DNA from: Zhouia amylolytica
Lineage (GTDB): Bacteria > Bacteroidota > Bacteroidia > Flavobacteriales > Flavobacteriaceae
Direction of reading: 5' to 3'
Assembly (NCBI RefSeq): GCF_900116365.1
Contig: NZ_FPAG01000010.1
Coordinates: 1 to 64,000 of the forward strand
Length of the DNA: 64,000 nucleotides
Under the pieces are notes generated by a model. The model did no database searches and was not told the origin of the DNA. It saw only the letters and a program-made list of their open reading frames with translations. A program made the translations under genes and the position numbers. Each line of letters opens with the position of its first letter. The first letter of the stretch is position 1. Positions 10,727 through 21,272 of the stretch are shown here, piece by piece.

Positions 10727-11386
10727 TTAGTTTTCAAACGCATATTCAATAATGTTAGCTCCCATTTGTAATGCTTTGATTCTTACTTCTTCAGGATCGT
10801 TGTGTACACCCGGACTTTCCCAGCCATCTCCCAGATCACTTTCATAGGTGAATAACAACAGAAGTCTTCCGTTATGAAAAATTCCGAAAGCCTGAGGTCG
10901 TTTTCCATCGTGTTCATGGATTTTAGGTAATCCATTCGGAAATTTATAAGTTTGATTGAAAATCGGATGAGTTGACGGTAATTCTATAAGTTCTTTATCC
11001 GGAAAAACCTTTTTTAGTTCCTTTTTTAAAAAGGGCTCCATTCCATAATTATCATCGATATGAAGAAAGCCTCCGGATAATAAATAATTTCTAAGATTTT
11101 GAGCGTCCTCATCTGAAAAGTAAATATTACCGTGTCCTGTCATATGCAGAAACGGGTATAAAAAAAGATCAGTGCTATTTACAGCAACATTAGCAGGGGT
11201 AGCTTCTATATTGGTGTTTATGTTTGTATTACAAAAAGCAATAAGATTAGGAAGCGCCGTTGGGTTGGCATACCAATCTCCACCTCCATTATATTTTAAA
11301 ACGGCTATTTCCTGAGCATTTACAAATAGAGTTCCTGAGCAAAGGAAAGTATAAAAGAGTAGTATGAATTTAATATTCTTAATCAT
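10727..11386 (-). CDS. DUF4159 exported protein
   Basis: About 219 residues from MIKNIKF, with a signal peptide ending LFVNAQ. The mature part has the DUF4159 pattern of a ThuA/glutamine-amidotransferase-like fold: GGGDWYANPTALPNL, YLLSGGFLHIDDNYG and LLFTYESDLGDGWE. Family members are secreted or periplasmic and their function is unknown. The chosen start overlaps the end of rsmE by 8 bases; an in-frame start 4 codons upstream (MPLQ) is also possible. Part of the tsaD operon. Confidence 0.85.
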   Translation of the reverse strand: MIKNIKFILLFYTFLCSGTLFVNAQEIAVLKYNGGGDWYANPTALPNLIAFCNTNINTNIEATPANVAVNSTDLFLYPFLHMTGHGNIYFSDEDAQNLRNYLLSGGFLHIDDNYGMEPFLKKELKKVFPDKELIELPSTHPIFNQTYKFPNGLPKIHEHDGKRPQAFGIFHNGRLLLLFTYESDLGDGWESPGVHNDPEEVRIKALQMGANIIEYAFEN

Positions 11387-12083
11387 TTGCAAGGGCAATA
11401 GTGTGACAAGCTACAATGGCCGCAGTTTCTGTTCTCAGTCTGTTGCTGCCTAAAGAGACGGCTGTATAACCAAGTTCTAGAGCAGTCTCAATTTCTTCTT
11501 TAGAAAAATCGCCTTCCGGACCAATTAAAACAGTGGCATCATGATCAGGCATTATTCTTCTTTTTAAAGAAAACCTTTCATGATCTTCGCAATGAGCAAT
11601 AAATAACTGTCCTTGAGGGATCTTCTTAATAAAATCATTAAATGAAATGGCATCGTTTAGTTTTGGAAGGTAAAACTGCAAAGACTGCTTCATTGCCGAT
11701 TGAATTATCTTTTCAAAACGTTCTTTTTTTATTACTGTCCGTTCCGAATGATCACAAATAACGGGGGTGATTTCATCAACTCCAATTTCAACGGCTTTCT
11801 CCAGAAACCATTCGTATCGGTCATTCATTTTGGTTGGTGCTACGACAAGGTGCAAGTGGTATCGTTTTTCATTTATTTTAATAACTTCTGTGATCTTGCA
11901 CACGCAATTTTTAATGTCGGATACTATGATTTCAGCCTTAAAATGATACCCATCACCATTTGTTATATCTAATGTATCACCAATTTTTTTACGAAGGACT
12001 TTAACAATGTGTCTACTTTCTTCTTTGTTAAAAGTGAATTCAGTGGTAGATTTATTAAGTTCTTTTTGGTAAAATAATTGCAT
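11379..12083 (-). CDS. rsmE: 16S rRNA (uracil-1498-N3)-methyltransferase RsmE
   Basis: A SPOUT-class enzyme that methylates U1498 of 16S rRNA, in the decoding region. 234 residues, normal length. Family marks: FNKEESRHIVKVLRKKIGD near the N-terminus, and the knot region LIGPEGDFSKEEIE and LGSNRLRTETAAI at the C-terminus. It is 25 bases downstream of tsaD on the same strand, so the two translation-fidelity genes probably share a transcript. Confidence 0.95.
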   Translation of the reverse strand: MQLFYQKELNKSTTEFTFNKEESRHIVKVLRKKIGDTLDITNGDGYHFKAEIIVSDIKNCVCKITEVIKINEKRYHLHLVVAPTKMNDRYEWFLEKAVEIGVDEITPVICDHSERTVIKKERFEKIIQSAMKQSLQFYLPKLNDAISFNDFIKKIPQGQLFIAHCEDHERFSLKRRIMPDHDATVLIGPEGDFSKEEIETALELGYTAVSLGSNRLRTETAAIVACHTIALAND

Positions 12084-12108
12084 AAGGTCTAAACGTATTT
12101 ATTGAAAA

Positions 12109-13137
12109 TTATTCCGTTATGTAATAACGTGGTTGGGCAGTGATATCTTCTTTGGTAAAATCCTGAGAAAGGTATTTATAGTGTCCTACAATTCCAATCA
12201 TTGCCGCATTATCAGTCGTGTACTCAAATTTAGGAATAAATGTTTTCCAGCCATACTTTTTTTCCGCTTCTTTTAACGCGAAACGAATTCCTGAATTTGC
12301 CGACACACCACCTCCGATGGCCACTTGTTTGATTCCCGTTTCCTTAGAGGCTTTTTTTAATTTATCCATTAAAATATTAATGATCGTGTATTGAATTGAA
12401 GCACAGATATCTTCCAGGTGTGTGGCTATAAAATTTTCATTCTTTTTAGTTTCTCGCTGCACAAAATAAAGAATGGCTGTTTTTAGTCCGCTAAAGCTAA
12501 AGTTTAGGCCTTCAACCTTGGGTTTAGGAAAAGTAAATGCTTTCGGGTTCCCTTTTTGAGCCAGTTTATCTATCAAAGGACCACCCGGATATGAAAGTCC
12601 TAATATTTTAGCTGATTTATCATAGGCTTCTCCAACGGCATCATCTGTTGTTTCACCAATTACTTCCATTGAAAAAAAGTCATTTACCTTGACAATTTGG
12701 GTGTGTCCTCCACTAATAGTCATCGCTAAAAAAGGGAACGAAGGTTGTTCGAAATCCTCTTCTTCAATAAAGTGAGCAAGGATGTGTGCCTGCATATGAT
12801 TTACTTCTATCAATGGAATGTTAAGTCCCATAGCAAGTGACTTTGCAAAAGATGTTCCGACTAATAAAGATCCCATTAATCCAGGTCCTCTGGTAAAAGC
12901 TATGGCAGATAATTGTTTTTTGTCGATATTTGCTTTTGCTAATGCCTGATGTACAACCGGAACAATGTTTTGTTGATGAGCTCTGGAAGCTAATTCAGGT
13001 ACAACGCCACCATATGCTTCATGTATTTTTTGATTGGCAACTACATTGCTCAGTACTTTTTTATTATGAAGTACAGCAGCAGAGGTGTCATCGCACGAAG
13101 ATTCTATGGCAAGAATGTAAATATTATCAGTACTCAT
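12109..13137 (-). CDS. tsaD: tRNA N6-adenosine threonylcarbamoyltransferase TsaD
   Basis: Transfers threonylcarbamoyl to A37 of ANN-decoding tRNAs, working with TsaB and TsaE. 342 residues from MSTDNIYILAIESSCDDTS. The metal-binding HMQAH is at 114-118, with EAYGGVVPELASR and ISGGHTQI also present. The 30-codon upstream extension of the frame is rejected: it lies over the promoter and the divergent tamB coding sequence, and it lacks family similarity. It is the first gene of a five-gene minus-strand operon (tsaD, rsmE, DUF4159, permease, methyltransferase). Confidence 0.97.
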   Translation of the reverse strand: MSTDNIYILAIESSCDDTSAAVLHNKKVLSNVVANQKIHEAYGGVVPELASRAHQQNIVPVVHQALAKANIDKKQLSAIAFTRGPGLMGSLLVGTSFAKSLAMGLNIPLIEVNHMQAHILAHFIEEEDFEQPSFPFLAMTISGGHTQIVKVNDFFSMEVIGETTDDAVGEAYDKSAKILGLSYPGGPLIDKLAQKGNPKAFTFPKPKVEGLNFSFSGLKTAILYFVQRETKKNENFIATHLEDICASIQYTIINILMDKLKKASKETGIKQVAIGGGVSANSGIRFALKEAEKKYGWKTFIPKFEYTTDNAAMIGIVGHYKYLSQDFTKEDITAQPRYYITE

Positions 13138-13156
13138 TCTGTATTTGGAATAAAAT

Positions 13157-16100
13157 TTGAAAGACAAAGGTAAAACAATAAGCGGTATCAAAAAACTAAG
13201 AAAAATACTGAAAAGAGTATTACTCACCTTATTATCAATAATCGTTTTGATAGTAATGATATTTTCTTTGCCTGCTGTTCAGACTAATATAGCCAAGAGA
13301 GTTACAAAATCTCTGAATGAAAAGTATAAAACTAATATAAATATAGATCGGGTAGGAATAAGTCTACTGGGTAATGTTTACTTAAAGGATGTTTATATAG
13401 AAGATTATAAGCAAGACACCCTGATACATATAGAGGATCTTACCACCTCGCTAAAAAGTGTTAGAAAAGCTATAAACGGGCAGTTGGAGTTCGGGGGGAT
13501 TGATATTACCCAGCTCACCATGAATATTAAAACATATAAAGGTTCCGAAGAAAGTAATCTCGACCTTTTTGTTGAAAAACTTGATTCGGGTCCATCGAAT
13601 CCGAACGCCCCTCCATTTGAATTAACAGCAACCTCAATAGAAATAGAGAAAAGCAAATTCAGGATCATTGATGAGAATAAAGAGAATCCTTCGTTCATCA
13701 ATTATAGTAAGTTAAATGCTTTGGTAAATAATTTTAAAATTGAAGGACCGAATGTAAGTACTAACATAGAACGTTTATCTTTTCTGGGAGAAAGAGGTGT
13801 CTTTGTAGAAAGACTTTCAGCTGATTTCTTCTATTCGAAGACCAGGATGGATTTTGAAAACCTCCAAATTAAAACGCCTCAATCGGATATAAATGGAAAA
13901 TTGGTGTTTACCTATGATAGAGAAGATTTTAAGGAGTTTACAGATAAAGTAAAACTTCAGGCAACTTTTGAGGAATCTACGGTGGCTTTTGATGAAGTGA
14001 ATTTATTTTACAATGAGTTTGGGAAAGGGAAAACGGTAAAGCTATCTTCGGAAATCAGTGGTGTCTTAAATAACCTGAATACTAAAAACCTGAATATTGT
14101 TTCTGAAAATACACGGATTTATGGTGATTTCGTATTTGAAAATTTATTTGAAAGTTCCAGGCCTTTTAAAATTATAGGAAATGTTAAAAATGTTAGTTCG
14201 AATTATGGTCAACTAAAAGAATTACTCCCTCGTATATTAGGACGATCATTACCAGAATCATTAGCAAAGCTTGGACAATTTTCGATAGATGGGCAAACTA
14301 CTATTACTCAAAAAGAAATTGACCTAAAGTTTGATTTGAAAACGGATATAGGGGATAGTTTTGCAGATCTTAAACTAACAGATATCGACGATATTGATAA
14401 TGCGATCTATAAGGGTAAAGTTTCACTTGATGAGTTTGATGTAGGGGTCTACATGGAAGATATGTCTTTTGGAACCACTACAGTAGACTTAAAAGTTGAT
14501 GGGAAAGGCTTTTCAAAAGAAGATTTAAATACCGAAATAATTGGTACTGTATTTAGTTTAGTTTACAATGGGTATACCTATAATAATATATCTGTTTCGG
14601 GTATCTTAAAAGACCAATTGTTTGATGGGAGATTGAATTCTAAAGATGAAAACTTTCTGGTTTTCTTCGAGGGATTGGCTGACTTTTCTAATGAGGAGAA
14701 TGAATTTAACTTCATCGCGGAAGTTGACTATGCTGATTTAAATAAGTTGAACTTCGTTCAACGAGACAGTATTTCTATTTTTAAAGGTAAAATAGTTACT
14801 GATGTCCTCGGTAACACATTTGACGATATTAAGGGGGAGGTGAACTTTTATAATACCACCTATGTGAATCAAAATCATGAATACTTTTTCGACGACTTTC
14901 GCATTAGCTCAAGGTTTGAAGGAAAAGAACGTGTAATTGAAATAAATTCTCCGGATATAATAGAAGGGTATGTAAGGGGAAAGTTTTTTTATAAGGAGGT
15001 AGGGAAACTTGTGAGGAATTCGATCGGAAGTATTTATACGAATTATGACCCTTACGAAATTTCACCAGGACAAAACCTTAAATTCGATCTGAAGATATAT
15101 AACAAAATAGTCGATGTTTTCTACCCGGAAATAGATTTTGGTAAGAATACATTCATAAAAGGTAATATCATTGCTGATGAAGGGGATTTTAAATTAACTT
15201 TCAATTCTCCTAATATAGATGCTTTTGGGAATGTGATGGCGAATATCAACCTGGAGATTGATAACAAAAACCCACTTTACAACACATTTATTCAGGTTGG
15301 TAACATTGATGCCGGTTTTTATGAGGCTGCAGATTTTAACTTGATCAATACGACAATCAAGGATACACTGTTCTTTAGAACGGAATTTAAGGGAGGGAAA
15401 GATAAGACAGATATTTATAACCTTAACTTCTATCATACATTCGATGAAGATCAAAATTCCGTTATAGGTCTGAAAAAGTCAGAAGTTGGTTTTAAAGGGA
15501 ATGATTGGGTCATTAACAGGGCGAATAATCGTGATAATAAAGTTGTTTTTACCAAGGACGTGGATACGATCTACATAAAAGAACTAGTGATGAATGATGG
15601 TGAAGAACAAATTGACCTGAAAGGAGTTTTGGTTGATTCTACTTATAAAGATGTAGATCTTAAATTCACAAATGTTACGCTTAATAAAATAACGCCTACG
15701 ATCGATAGCCTGAAACTTGGAGGCGTGGTTAATGGTGATTTTAAGATTGTTCAAAACAGAAAAAGATATTATCCATCTTCTAATATTAGTATTACATCGT
15801 TAAGAGCTAATGATGTGCTTCTGGGAGATTTGAATATTGATATTATTGGTAGTGAAGACCTTTCGGTGTTCTCGGTAGACTCTAAATTGATCAATGAAGG
15901 AGTAGAATCGCTGTATACTTATGGTAATTTAATTATTCAAAAAGGAGCAGAACCCTCCTTAGGTTTAAGGGCTAATTTGCAGAACCTGAACTTATCAGCC
16001 TTTAGTCCATTAGGGGAAGATGTAATTACAAACATTAGAGGATTTGCTTCGGGTCATGATATTAAAATAGCCGGTCCTTTATCCAACCTCGATATTGATG

Positions 16101-17650
16101 GTTCATTAACAATAACAGATGGAGGGTTAAAGGTGCCTTATCTTAATGTTGATGCTGATTTTAGTAAAACCGCTATTGTTAATTTGTATAAGCAAACTTT
16201 TGAATTTCCAAATATCCAATTAACTGATACGAAGTATCAAACAAATGCAGTGCTTAATGGTACCATAAGTCATAGTGGTTTTGAAGATTGGTATTTGGAC
16301 TTGTCTCTCAATACAAATGGTGGACGATTCTTAGTGTTGGATACCAAAATGCATGAAGATGCTCTCTATTATGGTACCGGATTTGTTTCCGGGGAAGCCC
16401 AACTCTTTGGTCTGGCAGATGAATTGAGTATAAAAGTTGAGGGAACTACCATGGAGGGTACTTCTTTGAAGATACCAATATCCTATGAAACAGAGATTGG
16501 GGATATGTCCTTCATAAATTTTGTGGATAAAAATGCAGATGAATATACGAACAAGCAAAGAGAACTGGCCGGAAGTAAAGGACTTCAGTTGCTATTTGAT
16601 TTGGAGATAACGCAGGAAGCGGAGGTTGAAATCGTCATTGACGATAAAAACGGTAGTGTTTTAAAAGGACGCGGTGATGGATTTTTGCTAATAGATTACA
16701 GTGCCAATGGATTTAAAATGTATGGGGATTATATTACCTATGAAGGACAATATATTTTTAAATATGGAGGGTTTATAGATAAGCGGTTTACCGTTCGTCC
16801 GGGAGGAACTATTAACTGGACCGGAGATCCACTTAAGGCGGATGTTAATATACAAGGGGTGTATTCTTTATATGCAAATCCAGGGGTTATGCTTGATAAT
16901 CCAAATTATACCCGTAAAATAGAAACAGATGTTATAATCAACCTTCAAAATGAATTGTTGAAACCCGATATTGATTTCGATATAGAGTTTCCTTTAGCCG
17001 GTTCAGTAACCAACTCCGAGTTGAATTATAAGTTGGATGATAAAAATAAAAGAGAGTTACAGGCTCTATCATTACTGGCTCAAGGAAGTTTTGTGAATGA
17101 AGGTAATTTAGATCCTTCTCAATTCGGGTACAGTAATATTGCCGAAACAGCCTCCGGAATCCTTACAAACGTTTTAAACTCGGATGAGGGAAAGGTTGAT
17201 GTTGGTATTAACTTTGAAAGAGGAGAGCGAAATCCTAACCTCGATTATGCCACGGAAGATAGGGTAGGAGTTACAGTTTCAACTCAAATTAGTGATCGTA
17301 TTTTGATAAATGGTAAGTTAGGGGTTCCGATTAACAGTGTTTCTGAAACCGTTGTGGCCGGAGATATAGAAATGCAAATTCTATTAAACGAAAAAGGAAC
17401 TCTTTCTGCTCGTATTTTTAACAGGGAGAATGAAATTCAACAGTTTTTAATACAAGAATATGGATATACTCAAGGGGTTGGATTGTCTTATCAGGTGGAT
17501 TTTAATACCTTTAAGGAATTAATGAGAGAAATCTTTAAAAAGAAAACGTCTGAAGAAGAGAATCCTCAACAAAAACCCTCTGAAAATAATGAGGAAACCT
17601 TAGGGGGTGGTTTGGTAAAATTTTCTTCGAAAAAGGTAGATAATAACTAA
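13157..17650 (+). CDS. tamB: TamB-like translocation and assembly module protein
   Basis: 1,497 residues. The protein is anchored in the inner membrane by an N-terminal segment (about 17-40, LKRVLLTLLSIIVLIVMIFSLPA), followed by a long periplasmic beta-rich body of the AsmA/TamB kind and the C-terminal TamB (DUF490) domain (about 1,050-1,480). It spans the periplasm to help outer-membrane assembly and probably moves phospholipid between membranes. The start is TTG at 13157: a stop lies just upstream, and the next ATG (codon 34) would cut into the membrane anchor. It diverges from tsaD. No tamA partner is in the window. Confidence 0.9.
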   Translation: MKDKGKTISGIKKLRKILKRVLLTLLSIIVLIVMIFSLPAVQTNIAKRVTKSLNEKYKTNINIDRVGISLLGNVYLKDVYIEDYKQDTLIHIEDLTTSLKSVRKAINGQLEFGGIDITQLTMNIKTYKGSEESNLDLFVEKLDSGPSNPNAPPFELTATSIEIEKSKFRIIDENKENPSFINYSKLNALVNNFKIEGPNVSTNIERLSFLGERGVFVERLSADFFYSKTRMDFENLQIKTPQSDINGKLVFTYDREDFKEFTDKVKLQATFEESTVAFDEVNLFYNEFGKGKTVKLSSEISGVLNNLNTKNLNIVSENTRIYGDFVFENLFESSRPFKIIGNVKNVSSNYGQLKELLPRILGRSLPESLAKLGQFSIDGQTTITQKEIDLKFDLKTDIGDSFADLKLTDIDDIDNAIYKGKVSLDEFDVGVYMEDMSFGTTTVDLKVDGKGFSKEDLNTEIIGTVFSLVYNGYTYNNISVSGILKDQLFDGRLNSKDENFLVFFEGLADFSNEENEFNFIAEVDYADLNKLNFVQRDSISIFKGKIVTDVLGNTFDDIKGEVNFYNTTYVNQNHEYFFDDFRISSRFEGKERVIEINSPDIIEGYVRGKFFYKEVGKLVRNSIGSIYTNYDPYEISPGQNLKFDLKIYNKIVDVFYPEIDFGKNTFIKGNIIADEGDFKLTFNSPNIDAFGNVMANINLEIDNKNPLYNTFIQVGNIDAGFYEAADFNLINTTIKDTLFFRTEFKGGKDKTDIYNLNFYHTFDEDQNSVIGLKKSEVGFKGNDWVINRANNRDNKVVFTKDVDTIYIKELVMNDGEEQIDLKGVLVDSTYKDVDLKFTNVTLNKITPTIDSLKLGGVVNGDFKIVQNRKRYYPSSNISITSLRANDVLLGDLNIDIIGSEDLSVFSVDSKLINEGVESLYTYGNLIIQKGAEPSLGLRANLQNLNLSAFSPLGEDVITNIRGFASGHDIKIAGPLSNLDIDGSLTITDGGLKVPYLNVDADFSKTAIVNLYKQTFEFPNIQLTDTKYQTNAVLNGTISHSGFEDWYLDLSLNTNGGRFLVLDTKMHEDALYYGTGFVSGEAQLFGLADELSIKVEGTTMEGTSLKIPISYETEIGDMSFINFVDKNADEYTNKQRELAGSKGLQLLFDLEITQEAEVEIVIDDKNGSVLKGRGDGFLLIDYSANGFKMYGDYITYEGQYIFKYGGFIDKRFTVRPGGTINWTGDPLKADVNIQGVYSLYANPGVMLDNPNYTRKIETDVIINLQNELLKPDIDFDIEFPLAGSVTNSELNYKLDDKNKRELQALSLLAQGSFVNEGNLDPSQFGYSNIAETASGILTNVLNSDEGKVDVGINFERGERNPNLDYATEDRVGVTVSTQISDRILINGKLGVPINSVSETVVAGDIEMQILLNEKGTLSARIFNRENEIQQFLIQEYGYTQGVGLSYQVDFNTFKELMREIFKKKTSEEENPQQKPSENNEETLGGGLVKFSSKKVDNN
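13165..13191 (-). promoter_or_regulatory. Promoter of tsaD inside the start of tamB
   Basis: Minus strand TTG (13191-13189), a 16-base spacer, then TACCTTTG (13172-13165), close to the Bacteroidota consensus. It falls within codons 3-12 of tamB on the opposite strand, because the two start codons are only 19 bases apart. Confidence 0.55.
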
Positions 17651-17834
17651 ATTCTGAATGCCGCAAATTACCCTACTTTATATGCTTGCATAATACTATA
17701 TTTAAATAACGAAAGCCAATTTGTTACAAAGTTATTAACGAAAACGTTTGAATTATTTGAATAGTTTAGATTTATCGAAATCTATATAAAAAATTAAAAA
17801 TTCTTTGGTAGTTTTACCTTTCAAACTAGCATAT

Positions 17835-18821
17835 ATGTCAACAGAAATAAGTAAGATTGGAGTTCTCACATCAGGAGGAGACTCACCAGGTATGAATGCA
17901 GCAATTCGTTCTGTGGTACGTACTTGTGCATTTCACAAAATAGATTGTGTTGGAATTTACCGAGGTTATCAAGGACTCATCGAGGGAGATTTTAAAGAGT
18001 TAAATGCCCGTAGTGTAAAAAATATCATCAATAGAGGAGGAACCTTTTTGAAATCGGCCCGATCGGATGATTTCAGAACTAAAGAAGGTAGAGAAAAAGC
18101 GTATCAAAATTTATTAGAACACGAAGTTGATGCCCTGGTGATTATTGGGGGTGACGGTTCTTTTACCGGAGGTATGATTTTTAATGAAGAATTTGGTTTC
18201 CCTGTGATAGGTATCCCAGGTACTATAGATAATGATATTTTCGGTACGAAATCTACATTAGGATATGATACTGCCTTAAATACTGTTGTGGAAGCTATAG
18301 ACAGGATCAGGGATACGGCCAGTTCTCATAATCGATTATTCTTTGTTGAAGTAATGGGGAGAGATGCTGGGCATATAGCCTTAAACACAGGAGTTGGAGC
18401 TGGTGCTGAAGAAATCCTTATTCCGGAAGAGAATTTAGGTTTGGAACGTATGTTAGAATCCCTGGAAAGAAGTGAGGCTTCTGGGAAAACTTCAAGTATT
18501 GTTGTTGTTGCAGAAGGTGATAAATCTGGGAAGAATGTATTTGAACTTGCTGAGTATGTAGAAGAGAATTTACCAGGATATGATATTAGGGTTTCAGTTT
18601 TAGGTCATATTCAACGAGGAGGGGCCCCTAGTTGCTACGACAGGGTGCTTGCCAGTAGAATGGGAGTAAAAGCCGTTGAATCTTTATTAGAAGGAAAATC
18701 TAATTATATGGTAGGTATTAATAATGATGAAATGCTGCTTACCCCATTAGATAAAGCTGTTAAGGGTAAAACAGAAATCAATAAAGAATTGCTGAGAGTC
18801 TCAGATATAATGACAACATAA
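17835..18821 (+). CDS. pfkA: ATP-dependent 6-phosphofructokinase
   Basis: Phosphorylates fructose 6-phosphate, the committed step of glycolysis. 328 residues. Motifs: GGDSPGMNAAIR at 14-25, GGDGSFTG (a Gly after GGD is the ATP-using form, whereas pyrophosphate-using enzymes have Asp), catalytic PGTIDNDI and substrate-binding MGRDAGHIAL. The start is at MSTEISKIGVL; a 10-codon upstream extension from a TTG has no family support. It is 45 bases before gapA on the same strand, so the two glycolytic genes are probably cotranscribed. Confidence 0.96.
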   Translation: MSTEISKIGVLTSGGDSPGMNAAIRSVVRTCAFHKIDCVGIYRGYQGLIEGDFKELNARSVKNIINRGGTFLKSARSDDFRTKEGREKAYQNLLEHEVDALVIIGGDGSFTGGMIFNEEFGFPVIGIPGTIDNDIFGTKSTLGYDTALNTVVEAIDRIRDTASSHNRLFFVEVMGRDAGHIALNTGVGAGAEEILIPEENLGLERMLESLERSEASGKTSSIVVVAEGDKSGKNVFELAEYVEENLPGYDIRVSVLGHIQRGGAPSCYDRVLASRMGVKAVESLLEGKSNYMVGINNDEMLLTPLDKAVKGKTEINKELLRVSDIMTT

Positions 18822-19871
<1,050 letters not shown>

Positions 19872-19890
19872 ATAGCTTACTTTATATATG

Positions 19891-19920
19891 ATTCCCGCAT
19901 TTCTGCGGGAATTGTTTTTA
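19891..19920 (+). terminator. Rho-independent terminator of pfkA-gapA
   Basis: Stem ATTCCCGCA / TGCGGGAAT with a short loop and a T-rich tail, 19 bases after the gapA stop. Confidence 0.85.
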
Positions 19921-19925
19921 CTTAA

Positions 19926-19963
19926 ACAAACTAACAAACAAACTAACTAACTAACTAACTAAA
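19926..19963 (+). repeat. ACTA microsatellite in the leader of the kinase gene
   Basis: After AACAAACTAACAAACA the leader becomes a run of five ACTA units (19942-19961) that ends 3 bases before the ATG at 19965. Such a tetranucleotide run can change length by slipped-strand mispairing. Its position would change the start-codon context rather than the reading frame. Confidence 0.8.
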
Positions 19964-19964
19964 T

Positions 19965-20816
19965 ATGATTTTAATTGTTGATAGCGGGGCGACTAAGGCA
20001 GACTGGATAGCGCTGGATGAGACGGGTGAGCAGCTATTTACAACCCAAACCCTCGGTTTGAGCCCAGAGGTTCTAACCAAAGAAATTATCGTAGAAAGAA
20101 TTACGAATAATTTTGATATCTACAAGAATAGAAAAATGGTAACGAATCTGTTTTTCTATGGGGCTGGTTGTGGTACTGAACGTATGAGGAATTTTATGAA
20201 AGATATTTTTCAAGAATTTTTCTTAAATGGAGAGATCTCCGTAAAAGAAGATACCTATGCAGCTATTTACGCTACAACAAAGCCTGGAGAGAAGGCGGTT
20301 GTTTGTATTTTAGGGACAGGTTCTAATTGTAGTTATTGGGATGGTGATGATATCCTTCAAAAGGTAGATTCTTTAGGATATATCCTTATGGATGATTGCA
20401 GTGGAAACTATTTTGGCAGACAGCTTTTAAGAGATTATTATTACAACAAAATACCTGCCGATCTTGCTCGGTTATTTTCCGAGAATTATGATTTAGATTC
20501 CGATACCATAAAAAATCATTTGTACAAGCAGCCAAATCCAAATACATATTTAGCTACTTTCGCTAAATTCCTTATCCAAAATAAGGAGAATGATTATGCA
20601 CAGCGACTTATAGCCAAGGGAATGCAATTGTTTGTTGATAACTGGATTAGCCAATATGAGCAAGCTAAAGATGTTCCTGTGCACTTTGTAGGAAGTATTT
20701 CTTATTATTTAAAGGATGAGCTTAAAAAGGTCCTAGAGGCAAATAATTTGCGAATGGGTAATGTTTTGAGAAGGCCAATAGATGGTCTGGTCTCATATCA
20801 TAGAGATAATATATAA
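19965..20816 (+). CDS. BadF/BcrA-type ATPase, N-acetylglucosamine-kinase-like
   Basis: 283 residues of the ASKHA (actin-like) kinase fold. The phosphate-1 loop is VDSGATKADW at 5-14, phosphate-2 is CILGTGSNCSYWDG near 110, and the adenosine region is HFVGSISYYL. The closest family is N-acetylglucosamine kinase and related BadF ATPases, so phosphorylation of a cytosolic amino sugar is likely, possibly salvaged cell-wall sugar. It sits after gapA's terminator, so it has a separate transcript, and an ACTA repeat immediately precedes the ATG. It converges on ridA through a shared terminator. Confidence 0.85.
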   Translation: MILIVDSGATKADWIALDETGEQLFTTQTLGLSPEVLTKEIIVERITNNFDIYKNRKMVTNLFFYGAGCGTERMRNFMKDIFQEFFLNGEISVKEDTYAAIYATTKPGEKAVVCILGTGSNCSYWDGDDILQKVDSLGYILMDDCSGNYFGRQLLRDYYYNKIPADLARLFSENYDLDSDTIKNHLYKQPNPNTYLATFAKFLIQNKENDYAQRLIAKGMQLFVDNWISQYEQAKDVPVHFVGSISYYLKDELKKVLEANNLRMGNVLRRPIDGLVSYHRDNI

Positions 20817-20848
20817 AAAAGACCGCTTTAAGCGGTCTTTTTTTTTTA
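20815..20848 (+). terminator. Bidirectional terminator between the kinase gene and ridA
   Basis: The inverted repeat GACCGCTT / AAGCGGTC is flanked by an A run and a 10-base T run. It serves the plus-strand kinase gene and, in reverse, ridA. Confidence 0.9.
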
Positions 20849-20867
20849 TTCAATGTATGTTATGATC

Positions 20868-21257
20868 TTATCCTTTTACTGCAATCATTGAAATTTCAAC
20901 ATTTACATATTTAGGTAGGTTTGCAACCTCTACGGTTTCTCTTGCTGGAGCCGTAGCTTCGTCAAAACGACTTCCGTAAACTTTATTTACCTTACCAAAA
21001 TCATTCATGTTTTTAAGAAATATACTGGACTTAATAACATGATCAAAGTTTAATCCCGCAGCTTCCAAAATAGCTTCCAGGTTTTTCATAACCTTTTCTG
21101 TTTCGGCCTCAATAGAGCTGTTTTCCAGCTCGCCTGTCTGAGCATCTAAAGCTATTTGACCTGATATGTAAAGTGTGTTCCCGCTAAGAACCGCTTGATT
21201 GTATGGTCCGATAGGTGCGGGCGCATTTGGAGATGTGATAATTTTTTTCATGTTCAT
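20868..21257 (-). CDS. ridA: RidA family enamine/imine deaminase
   Basis: Hydrolyses reactive 2-aminoacrylate and related imines made by PLP enzymes; a cytosolic trimer. 129 residues. The family signature APARETVEVANLPKYVNVEI holds the substrate-binding Arg, and PIGPYNQAV is at the N-terminus. Two ATGs are possible (21257, or 21251 giving MKKIITSP). The second gives the more usual 127-residue length. It is 15 bases downstream of lptD on the same strand. Confidence 0.94.
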   Translation of the reverse strand: MNMKKIITSPNAPAPIGPYNQAVLSGNTLYISGQIALDAQTGELENSSIEAETEKVMKNLEAILEAAGLNFDHVIKSSIFLKNMNDFGKVNKVYGSRFDEATAPARETVEVANLPKYVNVEISMIAVKG

Positions 21258-21272
21258 TCTGGTTAATTAATG

